DNA from: Eubacterium sp.
GTDB taxonomy: Bacteria > Bacillota_A > Clostridia > Lachnospirales > Lachnospiraceae
NCBI GenBank assembly: GCA_024687845.1
Contig: JAILEL010000128.1
Span: 1-14,543 of the forward strand
Reading direction: 5' to 3'
Length of the DNA stretch: 14,543 nt
The notes beneath the pieces were generated by a model. That model had not been told where the DNA came from. It did no database searches and saw only the letters and a list, made by a program, of their open reading frames with translations. Each line of letters opens with the position of its first letter. Position 1 is the stretch's first letter. Of the stretch, positions 6,917 to 14,543 are shown in pieces. A program made the translations under genes and the position numbers.

Positions 6917-7197
6917 TGCTGTGACGTTGATAGCGTTGAAGCGAAGGTTGCCACTGGCAGGATAGTGGGTTATTTCGTGGAGCAAATGTCAAGTTTCAGA
7001 GAAAACTGGCGACAAGTCACTGTACCAAACCATCTGATATATGATCAGAGATGACGGATGAAAGTCCGGATTTTTTATGGAAAATCCGTGACACACCCGG
7101 GAGAGTTGTACAGTCACCGCTTGTTTCGCATTAGAGTTTCGGTGCCGGAGATTACCGAGACTACTATTAAAAGTGAAAAAAGGAGGCGGCTTTTTTT
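6917..7197 (+). promoter_or_regulatory. Structured S10-operon mRNA leader
   Basis: This is a long untranslated leader with many possible stems. A first domain has GTTGC (6947-6951) with GCGAC (7009-7013), enclosing CACT/AGTG (6952-6955, 6964-6967) and AGTTT/AAACT (6992-6996, 7003-7007). A hairpin CGGATTTT/AAAATCCG spans 7067-7088. GTGAC (7088-7092) pairs with GTCAC (7113-7117). AGTTTCGGT (7135-7143) pairs with 7154-7162, and excludes the alternative CACCG/CGGTG (7115-7119, 7140-7144). In E. coli, ribosomal protein L4 binds the S10 leader and represses the operon. L4 control is inferred here only by analogy. No stem is followed by a T-run, so a classic attenuator is not evident. AGGAGG (7181-7186) serves rpsJ. 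Confidence 0.7.
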
Positions 7198-7509
7198 ATG
7201 GCTAATCAAGTAATGAGAATAACATTAAAGGCATATGATCATGAACTCATCGATCAGGCAGCTAAGGAGATTGTTGAAGCTGTTAAGAGTTCAGGAGCAA
7301 AGGTAAGCGGACCTATTCCTATGCCAACAAAGGTTGAGAAGGTAACTATTCTTAGAGCAGTTCATAAGTATAAGGATAGTAGAGAGCAGTTCGAGCAGAG
7401 AACTCATAAGAGACTCATCGATGTAATCGCTCCAAATCAGAAAACAATCGACGTACTTCGTAAAATTGATATCTCAGCCGGAGTATACGTAGACATGCGC
7501 ATGAAGTAA
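7198..7509 (+). CDS. rpsJ: 30S ribosomal protein S10
   Basis: The 103-aa S10 sits in the 30S head and doubles in bacteria as NusE, binding NusB in antitermination complexes. The full length matches the family (about 102-103). [14 protein letters not shown] (6-19), SGPIPMPTK (37-45) and the C-terminal VYVDMRMK region are typical. AGGAGG lies 11 nt before the ATG, separated by a T-run. It is the first gene of the S10 cluster, and a 310-nt gap follows instead of the usual tight junction with rplC. Confidence 0.98.
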   Translation: MANQVMRITLKAYDHELIDQAAKEIVEAVKSSGAKVSGPIPMPTKVEKVTILRAVHKYKDSREQFEQRTHKRLIDVIAPNQKTIDVLRKIDISAGVYVDMRMK

Positions 7510-7652
7510 GCAATTACTTGCAAACAATTTACAAAATATACAGTACCTAATTGACTGCGACATATCCTGCAAATTGATTTCAACATAGTGACATTTCCTT
7601 ATTTATATCGAGTTGCGAGGAAACAGCTAATGAAGAAACATAAGTCGCATGT

Positions 7653-7800
7653 ATATTTAGAAAGAACATCTCCCATTGATGCAAGCTGTGGGAAAAAGGG
7701 GTCAGCAACCTGAAAGATGTTCCGCTGTAAAAATATTTAGAAAGATTTCTATTAAATGCTTAGTAAAAGATAAAACTAAGTAAGAAATCCGCTGTAAATC
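7653..7800 (+). promoter_or_regulatory. Tandem RNA-like motif upstream of rplC
   Basis: Two copies of one motif stand in tandem. Each opens with ATATTTAGAAAGA (7653-7665; 7733-7745) and closes with TCCGCTGTAAA (7721-7731; 7788-7798), both exact. Between them the sequences differ (55 and 42 nt), but each forms a stem against its partner: GAACATCT (7664-7671) with 7715-7722, and GATTTCT (7744-7750) with 7783-7789. Copy 1 contains two more small hairpins (TCCCA/TGGGA and GGGT/ACCT), suggesting a three-way junction. Copy 2 contains CTTAGT/ACTAAG (7759-7764, 7775-7780). The flanks can add a UUUA/UAAA stem with a conserved internal loop. The rplC AGGAGG begins at 7806, so translational control of rplC is plausible. 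I do not recognise this as a known riboswitch or ribosomal leader. The rest of the gap (7510-7652) shows no convincing promoter or terminator. Confidence 0.6.
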
Positions 7801-7819
7801 AAATTAGGAGGAAACGAAA

Positions 7820-8506
7820 GTGAAAAAGGCAATACTTGCAGAAAAAGTTGGAATGACTCAGGTCTGGAACGATCAGGGACAGCTCATTCCAGTAACAGTT
7901 CTTGCTGCCGGACCTTGTGATGTACTTCAGGTTAAGACAGTTGAGAATGATGGCTACGAAGCAGTACAGGTTGGCTTCGGAACAATTAAGGAAAAGATAG
8001 TAACAAAAGATGGTTCTGGCAAGAAGGTGGTTCGTAATGCTCACGGAGCTACTAAGGCAGAAGTTGGACATGCAAAGAAAGCTGGCGTTGAAGCTAAGAG
8101 ATTCGTTAAAGAGTTCAAGTTTGAAAATGCAAGCGAGTATGTAGCAGGCGAGACAGTTATCAAGGCTGACATCTTCGAAGTAGGAGATAAGGTTGATGTA
8201 ACTGCTAAGTCAAAGGGTAAGGGCTATGCTGGTGGTATCAAGAGACATGGTCTTCACTCAGGTCCTTCAGGACATGGTTCAAAATACCATCGTCATGCCG
8301 GCTCAAATGGTCAGGCTTCTGATCCAAGCCGTGTTATGAAGGGTAAGAAGATGCCTGGACATATGGGTGCTGAAAAGGTAACAATCCAGAACCTTGAGAT
8401 AGTTAAGATAGATGCCGAGAATAACGTAATTCTTGTAAGGGGTGCTGTTCCAGGACCTAAGAAGTCACTCGTTATACTGACAGAGTCAGTAAAGGCTGGA
8501 AAGTAA
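7820..8506 (+). CDS. rplC: 50S ribosomal protein L3
   Basis: The 228-aa L3 is an early-assembling 23S rRNA-binding protein near the peptidyl transferase centre. The hallmark region is [20 protein letters not shown] (139-158), then [20 protein letters not shown] (161-180). The protein is about 18-20 residues longer than the common 205-210. The extra length seems to be an insert around residues 58-82 (after GFGTIKEK), a variable surface part of the family. It starts with GTG at 7820, 8 nt after AGGAGG (7806-7811). It is the first gene after the tandem RNA motif. Confidence 0.97.
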   Translation: MKKAILAEKVGMTQVWNDQGQLIPVTVLAAGPCDVLQVKTVENDGYEAVQVGFGTIKEKIVTKDGSGKKVVRNAHGATKAEVGHAKKAGVEAKRFVKEFKFENASEYVAGETVIKADIFEVGDKVDVTAKSKGKGYAGGIKRHGLHSGPSGHGSKYHRHAGSNGQASDPSRVMKGKKMPGHMGAEKVTIQNLEIVKIDAENNVILVRGAVPGPKKSLVILTESVKAGK

Positions 8507-8531
8507 CACTTACGGAAGGAGGAATTAAAAA

Positions 8532-9152
8532 ATGGCAACAGTATCAGTAGTAAACACTGAAGGAAAAGAAGTTGAGACATTAGAACTCAGCGATAAGATT
8601 TTCGGTGTAGAAATAAATGAAAATATCGTTCATAAGGCTGTAGTTGCTCACCTCGCTGCAATGCGTCAGGGTACACAGAGTGCTCTTACACGTTCAGAAG
8701 TACGTGGTGGCGGAAGAAAGCCATGGAGACAGAAGGGAACAGGTCATGCAAGACAGGGTTCTATCAGAGCTCCACAGTGGACAGGTGGTGGTGTTGTATT
8801 TGCACCAAAGCCAAGAGATTATTCACAGAAGATTAACAAGAAAGAAGCAAGACTTGCTCTTTTCTCAGCACTTACAGCAAAGGTTCAGGATGAAAAGCTC
8901 ATCGTTGTTGACAGCCTCACAATGGATCAGCCTAAGACAAAAGAATTTGCAAAGATTCTTGAAAATGTAAAGGCTGGCAAGGCACTTGTTGTAACTGAGG
9001 GAGATAGCAAGAATGTAATCCTTTCAGCTAGAAACATTCCTGGAGTAAAGACAGAGGCAAGAAATGCTATCAACGTATATGATGTTGTTAAGTATGACAG
9101 CCTTGTAATTACAAAGGATGCTGTTAAAGCATTAGAGGAGGTGTACGCATAA
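8532..9152 (+). CDS. rplD: 50S ribosomal protein L4
   Basis: The 206-aa L4 lines the peptide exit tunnel with its long loop, [19 protein letters not shown] at residues 59-77. In several bacteria it also represses its own S10 operon by binding the leader mRNA. The length is normal. GGAGG precedes the ATG. The stop overlaps the rplW start by one base (TAATG), implying translational coupling. Confidence 0.98.
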   Translation: MATVSVVNTEGKEVETLELSDKIFGVEINENIVHKAVVAHLAAMRQGTQSALTRSEVRGGGRKPWRQKGTGHARQGSIRAPQWTGGGVVFAPKPRDYSQKINKKEARLALFSALTAKVQDEKLIVVDSLTMDQPKTKEFAKILENVKAGKALVVTEGDSKNVILSARNIPGVKTEARNAINVYDVVKYDSLVITKDAVKALEEVYA

Positions 9153-9451
9153 TGGCAGATATTAAGTATTATGATGTTATTTTAAAACCAGTTCTTACAG
9201 AGAAGAGTATGAACTCAATGGTAGAGAAGAAATACACATTTCTTGTACACCCAGATGCTAACAAGTCACAGATCAAGGAAGCTGTTGAGAAGATGTTTGA
9301 AGGCGCTAAGGTAGCTAAAGTAAACACAATCAATCAGGATGGAAAGACAAAGAGACGTGGCATGGTTTATGGTAAAACAGCAAAGAGCAAGAAAGCATAT
9401 GTTCAGCTTACAGCTGATAGTGCTGAGATAGAACTCTTTGAAGGACTTTAA
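9152..9451 (+). CDS. rplW: 50S ribosomal protein L23
   Basis: The 99-aa L23 sits at the tunnel exit, where it docks trigger factor and [14 protein letters not shown] (10-20), [19 protein letters not shown] (28-46) and the basic [12 protein letters not shown] stretch are typical, and the length is normal. Its start overlaps the rplD stop, and GAGGAGG sits inside the rplD end. A 44-nt gap to rplB follows. Confidence 0.98.
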   Translation: MADIKYYDVILKPVLTEKSMNSMVEKKYTFLVHPDANKSQIKEAVEKMFEGAKVAKVNTINQDGKTKRRGMVYGKTAKSKKAYVQLTADSAEIELFEGL

Positions 9452-9495
9452 GATTAACCTTAGATAGATTTCTAGTATAGTAAAGGAGAAACAAG

Positions 9496-10338
9496 ATGGG
9501 AATCAAAGTATATAACGCATATACACCTTCCAGAAGGAATATGACCGGTCTTGATTTTGATGTAATTACAACAGATAAGCCTGAAAAGTCACTTCTTGCC
9601 AAGAAGACTAAGACAGCAGGACGTAACAATCAGGGTAAGATTACAGTCAGACATCACGGCGGCGGAAACAGACAGAAATACAGAATTATAGATTTTAAGC
9701 GTAACAAGGATGATATACCTGCAAAGGTAGCTACAATCGAATATGATCCTAATAGAACAGCAAATATTGCTCTTATCGTTTACGCTGATGGAACTAAGAC
9801 ATATATACTTGCACCTGCAGGACTTAAAGTTGGTGATTCACTTATGAGTGGTCCGGAAGCAGAAGTTAGAGTAGGTAACTGCCTTCCTCTTTCATTTATT
9901 CCAGTAGGTACAGAGATTCATAATATTGAGCTTGTTCCTGGTAAAGGCGGACAGCTTGTTCGTTCAGCTGGTGAATCAGCACAACTTATGGCAAAGGAAG
10001 GAAAGTATGCAACACTTCGTCTTCCTTCAGGAGAAATGAGATACGTTCCTATAATGTCAAGAGCTACAATCGGTACTGTAGGAAACGGTGAGCACAGTCT
10101 TGTAAATATTGGTAAGGCCGGACGTAAGCGCCATATGGGAATTCGTCCTACTGTTCGTGGTTCTGTTATGAACCCTAATGACCATCCACACGGAGGTGGT
10201 GAAGGTAGAGCGCCAATCGGTAGACCAGGTCCTTCAACTCCTTGGGGTAAGCCAGCACTTGGACTTAAGACAAGAAAGAAGAAGAATAAGTCTAACAAGA
10301 TGATCATTAGAAACAGATCTGGAAAGAATGTTAAGTAA
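9496..10338 (+). CDS. rplB: 50S ribosomal protein L2
   Basis: The 280-aa L2 is needed for subunit joining and peptidyl transferase activity. The conserved C-terminal segment [16 protein letters not shown] lies at 225-240, with His230 and His232 in the region of the functionally important E. coli His229. [20 protein letters not shown] (42-61) is the usual N-terminal rRNA-binding stretch. Length is close to family norms (about 275). AAAGGAG lies upstream of the ATG. Confidence 0.98.
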   Translation: MGIKVYNAYTPSRRNMTGLDFDVITTDKPEKSLLAKKTKTAGRNNQGKITVRHHGGGNRQKYRIIDFKRNKDDIPAKVATIEYDPNRTANIALIVYADGTKTYILAPAGLKVGDSLMSGPEAEVRVGNCLPLSFIPVGTEIHNIELVPGKGGQLVRSAGESAQLMAKEGKYATLRLPSGEMRYVPIMSRATIGTVGNGEHSLVNIGKAGRKRHMGIRPTVRGSVMNPNDHPHGGGEGRAPIGRPGPSTPWGKPALGLKTRKKKNKSNKMIIRNRSGKNVK

Positions 10339-10350
10339 GGAGGAACAGTA

Positions 10351-10626
10351 ATGGCTAGATCACTTAAGAAAGGCCCTTTTGCGGACGCAAGTTTACTTAA
10401 AAAGATTGATGAGCTTAATAAAAAGAATGATCATGAAGTTATTAAGACATGGTCAAGACGTTCAACTATCTTCCCTTCATTCGTAGGCCATACAATTGCA
10501 GTATATGATGGTAGAAAGCATGTTCCTGTATATGTTACAGAGGATATGGTTGGCCATAAACTTGGAGAGTTCGTTATGACAAGAACTTACAGAGGCCATG
10601 GTAAGGATGAGAAGAAGGGCAGATAA
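10351..10626 (+). CDS. rpsS: 30S ribosomal protein S19
   Basis: The 91-aa S19 lies in the 30S head near the A-site finger contact and pairs with S13. The signature includes [16 protein letters not shown] (34-49) and GHKLGEF (68-74), and the length is standard. It starts 12 nt after rplB with AAGGAGG between them. Confidence 0.98.
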   Translation: MARSLKKGPFADASLLKKIDELNKKNDHEVIKTWSRRSTIFPSFVGHTIAVYDGRKHVPVYVTEDMVGHKLGEFVMTRTYRGHGKDEKKGR

Positions 10627-10639
10627 GGAGGAGTAGGAA

Positions 10640-11026
10640 ATGGCAAAAGGACATAGATCTCAAATCAAAAGACAGAGAAATGAGAATAAGGATACAAGAC
10701 CTTCAGCTAAGATTTCTTATGCCAGGGTCTCAGTAACAAAGGCATGCTTCGTATTAGATGCCATCAGAGGTAAGGATGTTAATACCGCTCTTGCTATCTT
10801 AAAATATAACAACCGTAAAGGTTCTAGAATCATTTGCAAGCTGCTTGAGTCAGCAATTGCAAATGCTGAGAACAATAACGGTCTTAAAGCTGAAAACCTC
10901 TACGTTGCAGAGTGCTATGCAAATAAAGGACCTACAATGAAGAGAATTCATCCAAGAGCTCAGGGTAGAGCTTACAGAATAGAGAAGAGAACAAGCCACA
11001 TAACAGTTGTGCTTGACGAAAGATAG
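10640..11026 (+). CDS. rplV: 50S ribosomal protein L22
   Basis: The 128-aa L22 binds all domains of 23S rRNA, and its beta hairpin forms part of the exit-tunnel constriction. The tunnel-loop region is [20 protein letters not shown] near the C-terminus, followed by HITVVLDE. It is somewhat longer than the 110-aa form because of a basic, polar N-terminal extension of about 20 residues. Mutations in this loop are linked to macrolide resistance in other species; nothing unusual stands out here. Confidence 0.97.
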   Translation: MAKGHRSQIKRQRNENKDTRPSAKISYARVSVTKACFVLDAIRGKDVNTALAILKYNNRKGSRIICKLLESAIANAENNNGLKAENLYVAECYANKGPTMKRIHPRAQGRAYRIEKRTSHITVVLDER

Positions 11027-11036
11027 GAGGAGTGTC

Positions 11037-11702
11037 ATGGGACAGAAAGTTAATCCACATGGTTTAAGAGTCGGTGTCATCAAGGATTGGAACTCAAAAT
11101 GGTATGCTGATACCAAGAATGATGAATTCTCTAATAACCTTGTTGAAGACTATAACATAAGAAAATATCTCAAGAAGAGACTCTATGATGCTAACATTTC
11201 TAAGATTGACATCGAGAGAACAAGAGATAGAGTTAAAATCAGTGTTTACACAGCTAAGCCTGGTGTTGTAATCGGTAAGGGTGGTTCTGAGATTGAGAAG
11301 CTTAAGACAGATGTTCAGAAGCTTACATCCAAGAAACTCCTTATAGATGTTAAGGAAATCAAGAAGCCAGACACAGATGCACAGCTTGTTGCTGAGAATA
11401 TCGCTAAGCAGCTCGAAGAGCGTGTTTCATTCCGTAGAGCAATGAAGTCATGCATGGGACGTGCTATGAAGGGTGGAGTTCTTGGTATCAAGACAAGTGT
11501 TTCAGGACGTTTAGGCGGTGCTGATATGGCAAGAACAGAGTCTTACAGCGAAGGAACAATTCCTCTTCAGACTCTTCGTGCCAACATCGACTATGGTTTT
11601 GCAGAGGCTGATACAACCTATGGTAAAGTAGGTGTAAAGACATGGATATACCATGGTGAAGTACTTCCAGCTAAGAAAGAGAAGGAAGGAGCGAAGAAAT
11701 AA
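11037..11702 (+). CDS. rpsC: 30S ribosomal protein S3
   Basis: The 221-aa S3 is a 30S head protein at the mRNA entry channel. It starts [13 protein letters not shown], the family's invariant N-terminus, and has a KH-type RNA-binding loop [12 protein letters not shown] (78-89). The C-terminal half carries [18 protein letters not shown] at 11037 is chosen over an in-frame GTG at 11007, because GGAGG (11026-11030) precedes it and the family begins here. It follows rplV by 10 nt. Confidence 0.98.
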   Translation: MGQKVNPHGLRVGVIKDWNSKWYADTKNDEFSNNLVEDYNIRKYLKKRLYDANISKIDIERTRDRVKISVYTAKPGVVIGKGGSEIEKLKTDVQKLTSKKLLIDVKEIKKPDTDAQLVAENIAKQLEERVSFRRAMKSCMGRAMKGGVLGIKTSVSGRLGGADMARTESYSEGTIPLQTLRANIDYGFAEADTTYGKVGVKTWIYHGEVLPAKKEKEGAKK

Positions 11703-11704
11703 TC

Positions 11705-12133
11705 ATGTTAATGCCAAAAAGAGTTAAATATCGTAAGCAGCAGCGTGGTTCTATGAAGGGTAAAGCTACAAGAGGTAACATGCTTCACAGAGGTGAGTAT
11801 GGTATCGTAGCACTTGAGCCAGCTTGGATCAAATCAAATCAGATAGAGGCAGCCCGTGTAGCTATCAACCGTCATCTTAGACGTGAAGGTAAAGTTTGGA
11901 TCGATATGTTTCCTGATAAGCCTGTAACATCAAAGCCTATCGGAGTACGTATGGGATCAGGAAAAGGTGCTGTTGAATATTGGGTAGCAGTTGTTAAGCC
12001 AGGACGTGTTCTGTTTGAAGTAGCAGGAGTTCCTGAAGAGAAGGCAAGAGAGGCTCTTCGTCTTGCAACACATAAGCTTCCTATTAGATGTAAGATAGTT
12101 TCAAAGGCTGATCTGGAAGGAGGTAAGCAGTAG
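11705..12133 (+). CDS. rplP: 50S ribosomal protein L16
   Basis: The 142-aa L16 organises the A-site region of the 50S subunit. The N-terminus [15 protein letters not shown] is the standard start in Gram-positives, so ATG at 11705 is used rather than the internal Met at 11711. [17 protein letters not shown] is the diagnostic central motif. It begins 2 nt after the rpsC stop, with AGGAG inside the rpsC end at an unusually long 13-nt spacing, suggesting translational coupling. Confidence 0.97.
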   Translation: MLMPKRVKYRKQQRGSMKGKATRGNMLHRGEYGIVALEPAWIKSNQIEAARVAINRHLRREGKVWIDMFPDKPVTSKPIGVRMGSGKGAVEYWVAVVKPGRVLFEVAGVPEEKAREALRLATHKLPIRCKIVSKADLEGGKQ

Positions 12134-12336
12134 TGAAGACTAAAGAATATGTAGAAGAACTTAAGACAAAGTCAGTTGATGAGTTAAACATAGATTTAGT
12201 AGCAGCTAAGAAAGAACTGTTTAACCTCAAGTTCCAGAATGCTACAAATCAGCTTGAGAATACAAGCAGAATCAAAGAAGTTAAGAGAAACATTGCCAGA
12301 ATTCAGACCGTTATGGCTGAGAAGGCAAATGCTTAA
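12133..12336 (+). CDS. rpmC: 50S ribosomal protein L29
   Basis: The 67-aa L29 is a two-helix protein at the tunnel exit beside L23. [20 protein letters not shown] and [19 protein letters not shown] match the family, and the length is normal. It starts with GTG, overlapping the rplP stop by one base (TAGTG). AGGAGG lies within the last rplP codons. Confidence 0.96.
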   Translation: MKTKEYVEELKTKSVDELNIDLVAAKKELFNLKFQNATNQLENTSRIKEVKRNIARIQTVMAEKANA

Positions 12337-12355
12337 GTAGGAGAGGAGCGAAACA

Positions 12356-12616
12356 ATGGCTACAGAAAGAAATTTACGTAAGACACGTATAGGTCTTGTT
12401 ACAAGCGACAAGATGGATAAGACAATTGTTGTTTCAATCGTCGATAATGTTAAGCATCCACTTTATGGCAAGATCGTTAAGAGAACATATAAGCTTAAGG
12501 CTCATGATGAAAATAATGAGGCTAAAAAGGGCGACAGAGTTAGAGTAATGGAAACAAGACCTCTTTCAAAGGATAAGAGATGGAGACTTGTTGAAGTAAT
12601 CGAGAGAGCTAAGTAA
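12356..12616 (+). CDS. rpsQ: 30S ribosomal protein S17
   Basis: The 86-aa S17 is an OB-fold primary binder of 16S rRNA in the 30S body. [19 protein letters not shown] near the N-terminus and [19 protein letters not shown] in the middle are typical, with [19 protein letters not shown] closing the fold. Length is normal. It sits 19 nt after rpmC, with GGAGAGGAG as the ribosome binding region. Confidence 0.98.
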   Translation: MATERNLRKTRIGLVTSDKMDKTIVVSIVDNVKHPLYGKIVKRTYKLKAHDENNEAKKGDRVRVMETRPLSKDKRWRLVEVIERAK

Positions 12617-12628
12617 GGAGGCAAAGTT

Positions 12629-12997
12629 ATGGTTCAACAGGAAACAAGACTTAAGGTTGCCGACAACACAGGTGCTAAGGAGCTTCTTTGCATCAGAGTA
12701 CTTGGCGGCTCAACCAGAAGATATGCCAACATTGGCGATATAATAGTGGCATCTGTTAAGGATGCAACACCAGGTGGTGTAGTTAAGAAGGGCGATGTTG
12801 TTAAGGCTGTTGTAGTTCGTACCAAGAAGGGTGCACATCGTAAAGATGGAAGCTACATCAGATTTGACGAGAACGCTGCAGTTATTATCAAGGATGACAA
12901 CAATCCAAGAGGAACACGTATATTTGGACCAGTTGCAAGAGAGCTTCGTGACAAGAAGTTTATGAAGATTATCTCACTTGCACCTGAGGTACTTTAA
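12629..12997 (+). CDS. rplN: 50S ribosomal protein L14
   Basis: The 122-aa L14 is an interface protein contacting 16S helix 44 and the binding site of silencing factor Rsf[20 protein letters not shown] opens the chain as in the family, and [20 protein letters not shown] lies near the end. Length is exactly standard. AAGGAGG lies just upstream, with a 12-nt gap after rpsQ. Confidence 0.98.
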   Translation: MVQQETRLKVADNTGAKELLCIRVLGGSTRRYANIGDIIVASVKDATPGGVVKKGDVVKAVVVRTKKGAHRKDGSYIRFDENAAVIIKDDNNPRGTRIFGPVARELRDKKFMKIISLAPEVL

Positions 12998-13009
12998 GGA
13001 GGTAGCGTC

Positions 13010-13327
13010 GTGGCAACATCTAAGATAAAGAAGGGTGACCTTGTAAGAGTTATCGCTGGAAAAGATAAAGATAAAGAAGGCAAGGTACTTTCAGTTGACG
13101 TTAAGAATCAGAAGGTTCTTGTTGAAGGCGTTAATAAAGTATTTAAGCATTCAAAGCCAAGCTATGCAAATCAGCAGGGCGGTATCATCGAGAAGGAAGC
13201 ACCTATCGATATATCAAATGTAATGTACCTCTATAAGGGTAAGCCTGTAAGAGTTGGTTTTACTGGCGAAGGCAAGGATAAGAAGAGAGTAGCTAAAGTG
13301 GGCGGAAAGCTCGAGACAATAGACTAA
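13010..13327 (+). CDS. rplX: 50S ribosomal protein L24
   Basis: The 105-aa L24 is an assembly initiator that binds the 5' end of 23S rRNA. A KOW motif occupies about residues 6-33 ([20 protein letters not shown]). [21 protein letters not shown] is the usual central region. It starts with GTG at 13010, supported by AAGGAGG and the 12-nt spacing from rplN. Confidence 0.97.
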   Translation: MATSKIKKGDLVRVIAGKDKDKEGKVLSVDVKNQKVLVEGVNKVFKHSKPSYANQQGGIIEKEAPIDISNVMYLYKGKPVRVGFTGEGKDKKRVAKVGGKLETID

Positions 13328-13348
13328 TCTTGGAAGGAGGAAAGAACA

Positions 13349-13888
13349 TTGAGTAGATTAAAGGAAAACTACGAAAACGAAATCAAAAAAGCAATGACAG
13401 ATAAGTTTGGCTACAAGAATGTTATGCAGGTTCCAAGATTAGAGAAGATCGTCATCAACATGGGTGTTGGTGAAGCTAAGGAAAACAGTAAGATTCTTGA
13501 GTCAGCAGTTAAAGATATGACAACAATTTCAGGTCAGAAGCCTGTTATTACAAAAGCTAAGAAGTCAGTAGCTAACTTCAAAGTTCGTGAAGGTATGCCA
13601 ATCGGATGTAAAGTTACACTTCGTGGCGAGAGAATGTATGAGTTTGCAGACAGACTTATAAATCTCGCTCTTCCACGAGTTCGTGACTTCCGTGGAGTAA
13701 GTGCTGAGTCATTTGATGGAAGAGGAAACTATGCACTTGGAATCAAGGAGCAGATCATTTTCCCTGAAATCGAATACGATAAGGTTGATAAGGTTAGAGG
13801 AATGGATATTATATTCGTAACCACAGCTCAGACTGATGAAGAGGCAAGAGAATTACTCAGACTCTTCGGTATGCCATTCAAGAAGTAA
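13349..13888 (+). CDS. rplE: 50S ribosomal protein L5
   Basis: The 179-aa L5 binds 5S rRNA and contacts the P-site tRNA and the 30S head. [25 protein letters not shown] (here [14 protein letters not shown]) and [21 protein letters not shown] are diagnostic, and the length is exactly standard. The start codon is TTG at 13349, the only TTG start in this operon, with a strong GGAAGGAGG upstream. In E. coli S8 represses the spc operon at the start of this gene; I see no obvious equivalent at this junction. Confidence 0.97.
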   Translation: MSRLKENYENEIKKAMTDKFGYKNVMQVPRLEKIVINMGVGEAKENSKILESAVKDMTTISGQKPVITKAKKSVANFKVREGMPIGCKVTLRGERMYEFADRLINLALPRVRDFRGVSAESFDGRGNYALGIKEQIIFPEIEYDKVDKVRGMDIIFVTTAQTDEEARELLRLFGMPFKK

Positions 13889-13901
13889 GGAGGAAGAAAC
13901 T

Positions 13902-14087
13902 ATGGCTAAGACAGCTATGAAAGTAAAACAGCAGAAGAAGCAGAAGTTCTCCACAAGAGAATACACACGTTGCAAAATCTGTGGAAGACCTCATGCATAT
14001 CTTAGAAAGTATGGAATATGCAGAGTATGTTTCAGAGAACTTGCTTACAATGGTGACATTCCAGGCGTTAAGAAGTCAAGCTGGTAG
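13902..14087 (+). CDS. rpsN: 30S ribosomal protein S14, zinc-binding type (type Z)
   Basis: The 61-aa short S14 sits in the 30S head. The four zinc ligands are Cys24, Cys27, Cys40 and Cys43 (CKIC and CRVC), so this is the C+ form common in Gram-positives. The sequence ends [12 protein letters not shown] as in the family. ATG at 13902 is used, because an upstream in-frame ATG at 13836 would overlap rplE by 53 nt and add 22 unrelated residues. TAAGGAGG precedes the chosen start. Confidence 0.98.
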   Translation: MAKTAMKVKQQKKQKFSTREYTRCKICGRPHAYLRKYGICRVCFRELAYNGDIPGVKKSSW

Positions 14088-14119
14088 GATATATTGATCT
14101 ACAATGTAGATTGATATCC
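14087..14119 (+). promoter_or_regulatory. Hairpin between rpsN and rpsH
   Basis: GGATAT (14087-14092) pairs with ATATCC (14114-14119), and ATCTAC (14097-14102) pairs with GTAGAT (14106-14111), with an ATTG/TG internal loop and an AAT loop. It begins on the last base of the rpsN stop codon and lies in a 73-nt gap. No T-run follows directly, so it is not a clear terminator. An mRNA-processing, stability or S8-binding role is speculative. Confidence 0.5.
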
Positions 14120-14160
14120 AGATGCTGTTTGTTTTACAAATTATAATGGAGGATAATAAC

Positions 14161-14543
14161 ATGGCAACAAGCGATCCAATTGCAGATATGCTTACAAGAA
14201 TCCGTAATGCAAATACTGCGAAACATGATACAGTAGATATACCTGCATCTAAGATGAAGCAGGCGATTGCTAAGATTCTTCTTGACGAAGGATATGTAAA
14301 GGCCGTTGAAACTGTTAAAGAAGGAAACTTCGATGTGATCAGAATCACACTTAAGTATGGTAAGGATAAGAATGAGAAGGTTATTAAGGGTCTCAAGAGA
14401 ATATCTAAGCCAGGACTTAGAATATATGCAGATACAGATAACCTTCCAAAGGTACTTGGAGGAATGGGTATCGCTATAATCTCTACAAACAAGGGTGTGC
14501 TTACAGATAAGCAGGCTCGTAAGGAAAATGTTGGTGGAGAAGT
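14161..14543 (+). CDS. rpsH: 30S ribosomal protein S8 (partial, 3' end outside window)
   Basis: The first 127 residues of S8 are visible. S8 is a primary 16S rRNA binder (helices 21 and 25) and in E. coli represses the spc operon. The start [18 protein letters not shown] is invariant in style. [20 protein letters not shown] and the final GGE, followed by an incomplete Val codon, place the window edge only a few residues before the expected C-terminus. GGAGG lies 9-10 nt upstream of the ATG. Confidence 0.97.
   Translation, partial: MATSDPIADMLTRIRNANTAKHDTVDIPASKMKQAIAKILLDEGYVKAVETVKEGNFDVIRITLKYGKDKNEKVIKGLKRISKPGLRIYADTDNLPKVLGGMGIAIISTNKGVLTDKQARKENVGGE

Noticed and set aside
6917..7197. 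T-box or known riboswitch in the S10 leader
   Set aside because: No T-box antiterminator sequence or recognisable riboswitch core was found, and no terminator hairpin with a T-run is present.
7517..7610. Possible internal promoter for rplC (TTGACT and other boxes)
   Set aside because: No -35/-10 pair has good boxes at 16-18 nt spacing.
7619..7629. Stretch AGGAAACAGCT identical to part of a common lacZ/M13 vector region
   Set aside because: The match is only about 11-12 bases, and the flanks are ordinary host-like spacer, so chance is the best explanation and not vector contamination.
7722..7731. Resemblance of CCGCTGTAAA to the ACGCCGUAAA segment of 16S rRNA
   Set aside because: The match is partial and the surrounding structure differs, so rRNA mimicry cannot be claimed.
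13836..13901. Upstream start extending S14 by 22 residues
   Set aside because: It overlaps rplE in another frame, lacks a ribosome binding site, and S14 type Z normally starts at the downstream ATG.
14076..14492. 138-aa minus-strand reading frame opposite rpsH
   Set aside because: It is an antisense shadow of the clear S8 gene with no start signal.

Overview
The window looks like chromosomal DNA of a low-GC Gram-positive bacterium, most likely a Lachnospiraceae member of the Butyrivibrio or Pseudobutyrivibrio type. This is inferred from strong GGAGG ribosome binding sites, many Lys, Asn and AAG codons, a zinc-type S14, L16 starting [10 protein letters not shown], and secreted proteins with group 2 bacterial Ig or fibronectin-like domains. 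No species-level call can be made from the sequence alone.

Layout. Positions 1-360 hold no credible gene. They contain a dense set of hairpins (1-190), a short dispersed repeat (186-206) and the terminator of the first gene (248-298). A minus-strand gene (361-1668) encodes a secreted CAP/SCP-domain protein with a Big2 domain. Diverging from it across a symmetric palindrome is an RlmI/RlmK-like class I SAM methyltransferase gene (1882-2784, own promoter and terminator). A cytoplasmic type II-like L-asparaginase gene follows (2970-3947), with an extended -10 promoter and an inverted repeat at its predicted transcript start. Next are a secreted fibronectin-like/M15 peptidase gene (4037-5659) and a membrane acyltransferase-3 gene (5705-6802), both probably acting at the cell surface, closed by a strong terminator (6839-6871).

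From 6882 to the window end runs the S10-spc ribosomal protein operon: promoter, a structured leader of about 280 nt, then rpsJ-rplC-rplD-rplW-rplB-rpsS-rplV-rpsC-rplP-rpmC-rpsQ-rplN-rplX-rplE-rpsN-rpsH, with rpsH cut by the window edge. Gaps between genes are mostly 25 nt or less, with two 1-nt overlaps. The clear exceptions are the 310-nt gap between rpsJ and rplC and the 73-nt gap between rpsN and rpsH.

The most notable signal is in the rpsJ-rplC gap. Two tandem copies of an RNA-like motif share a 13-nt 5' flank and an 11-nt 3' flank, while the stems between them differ in sequence but keep their pairing. The second copy ends 8 nt before the rplC Shine-Dalgarno. It looks like a cis-regulatory RNA inside a ribosomal operon, and I do not recognise it as a named family.
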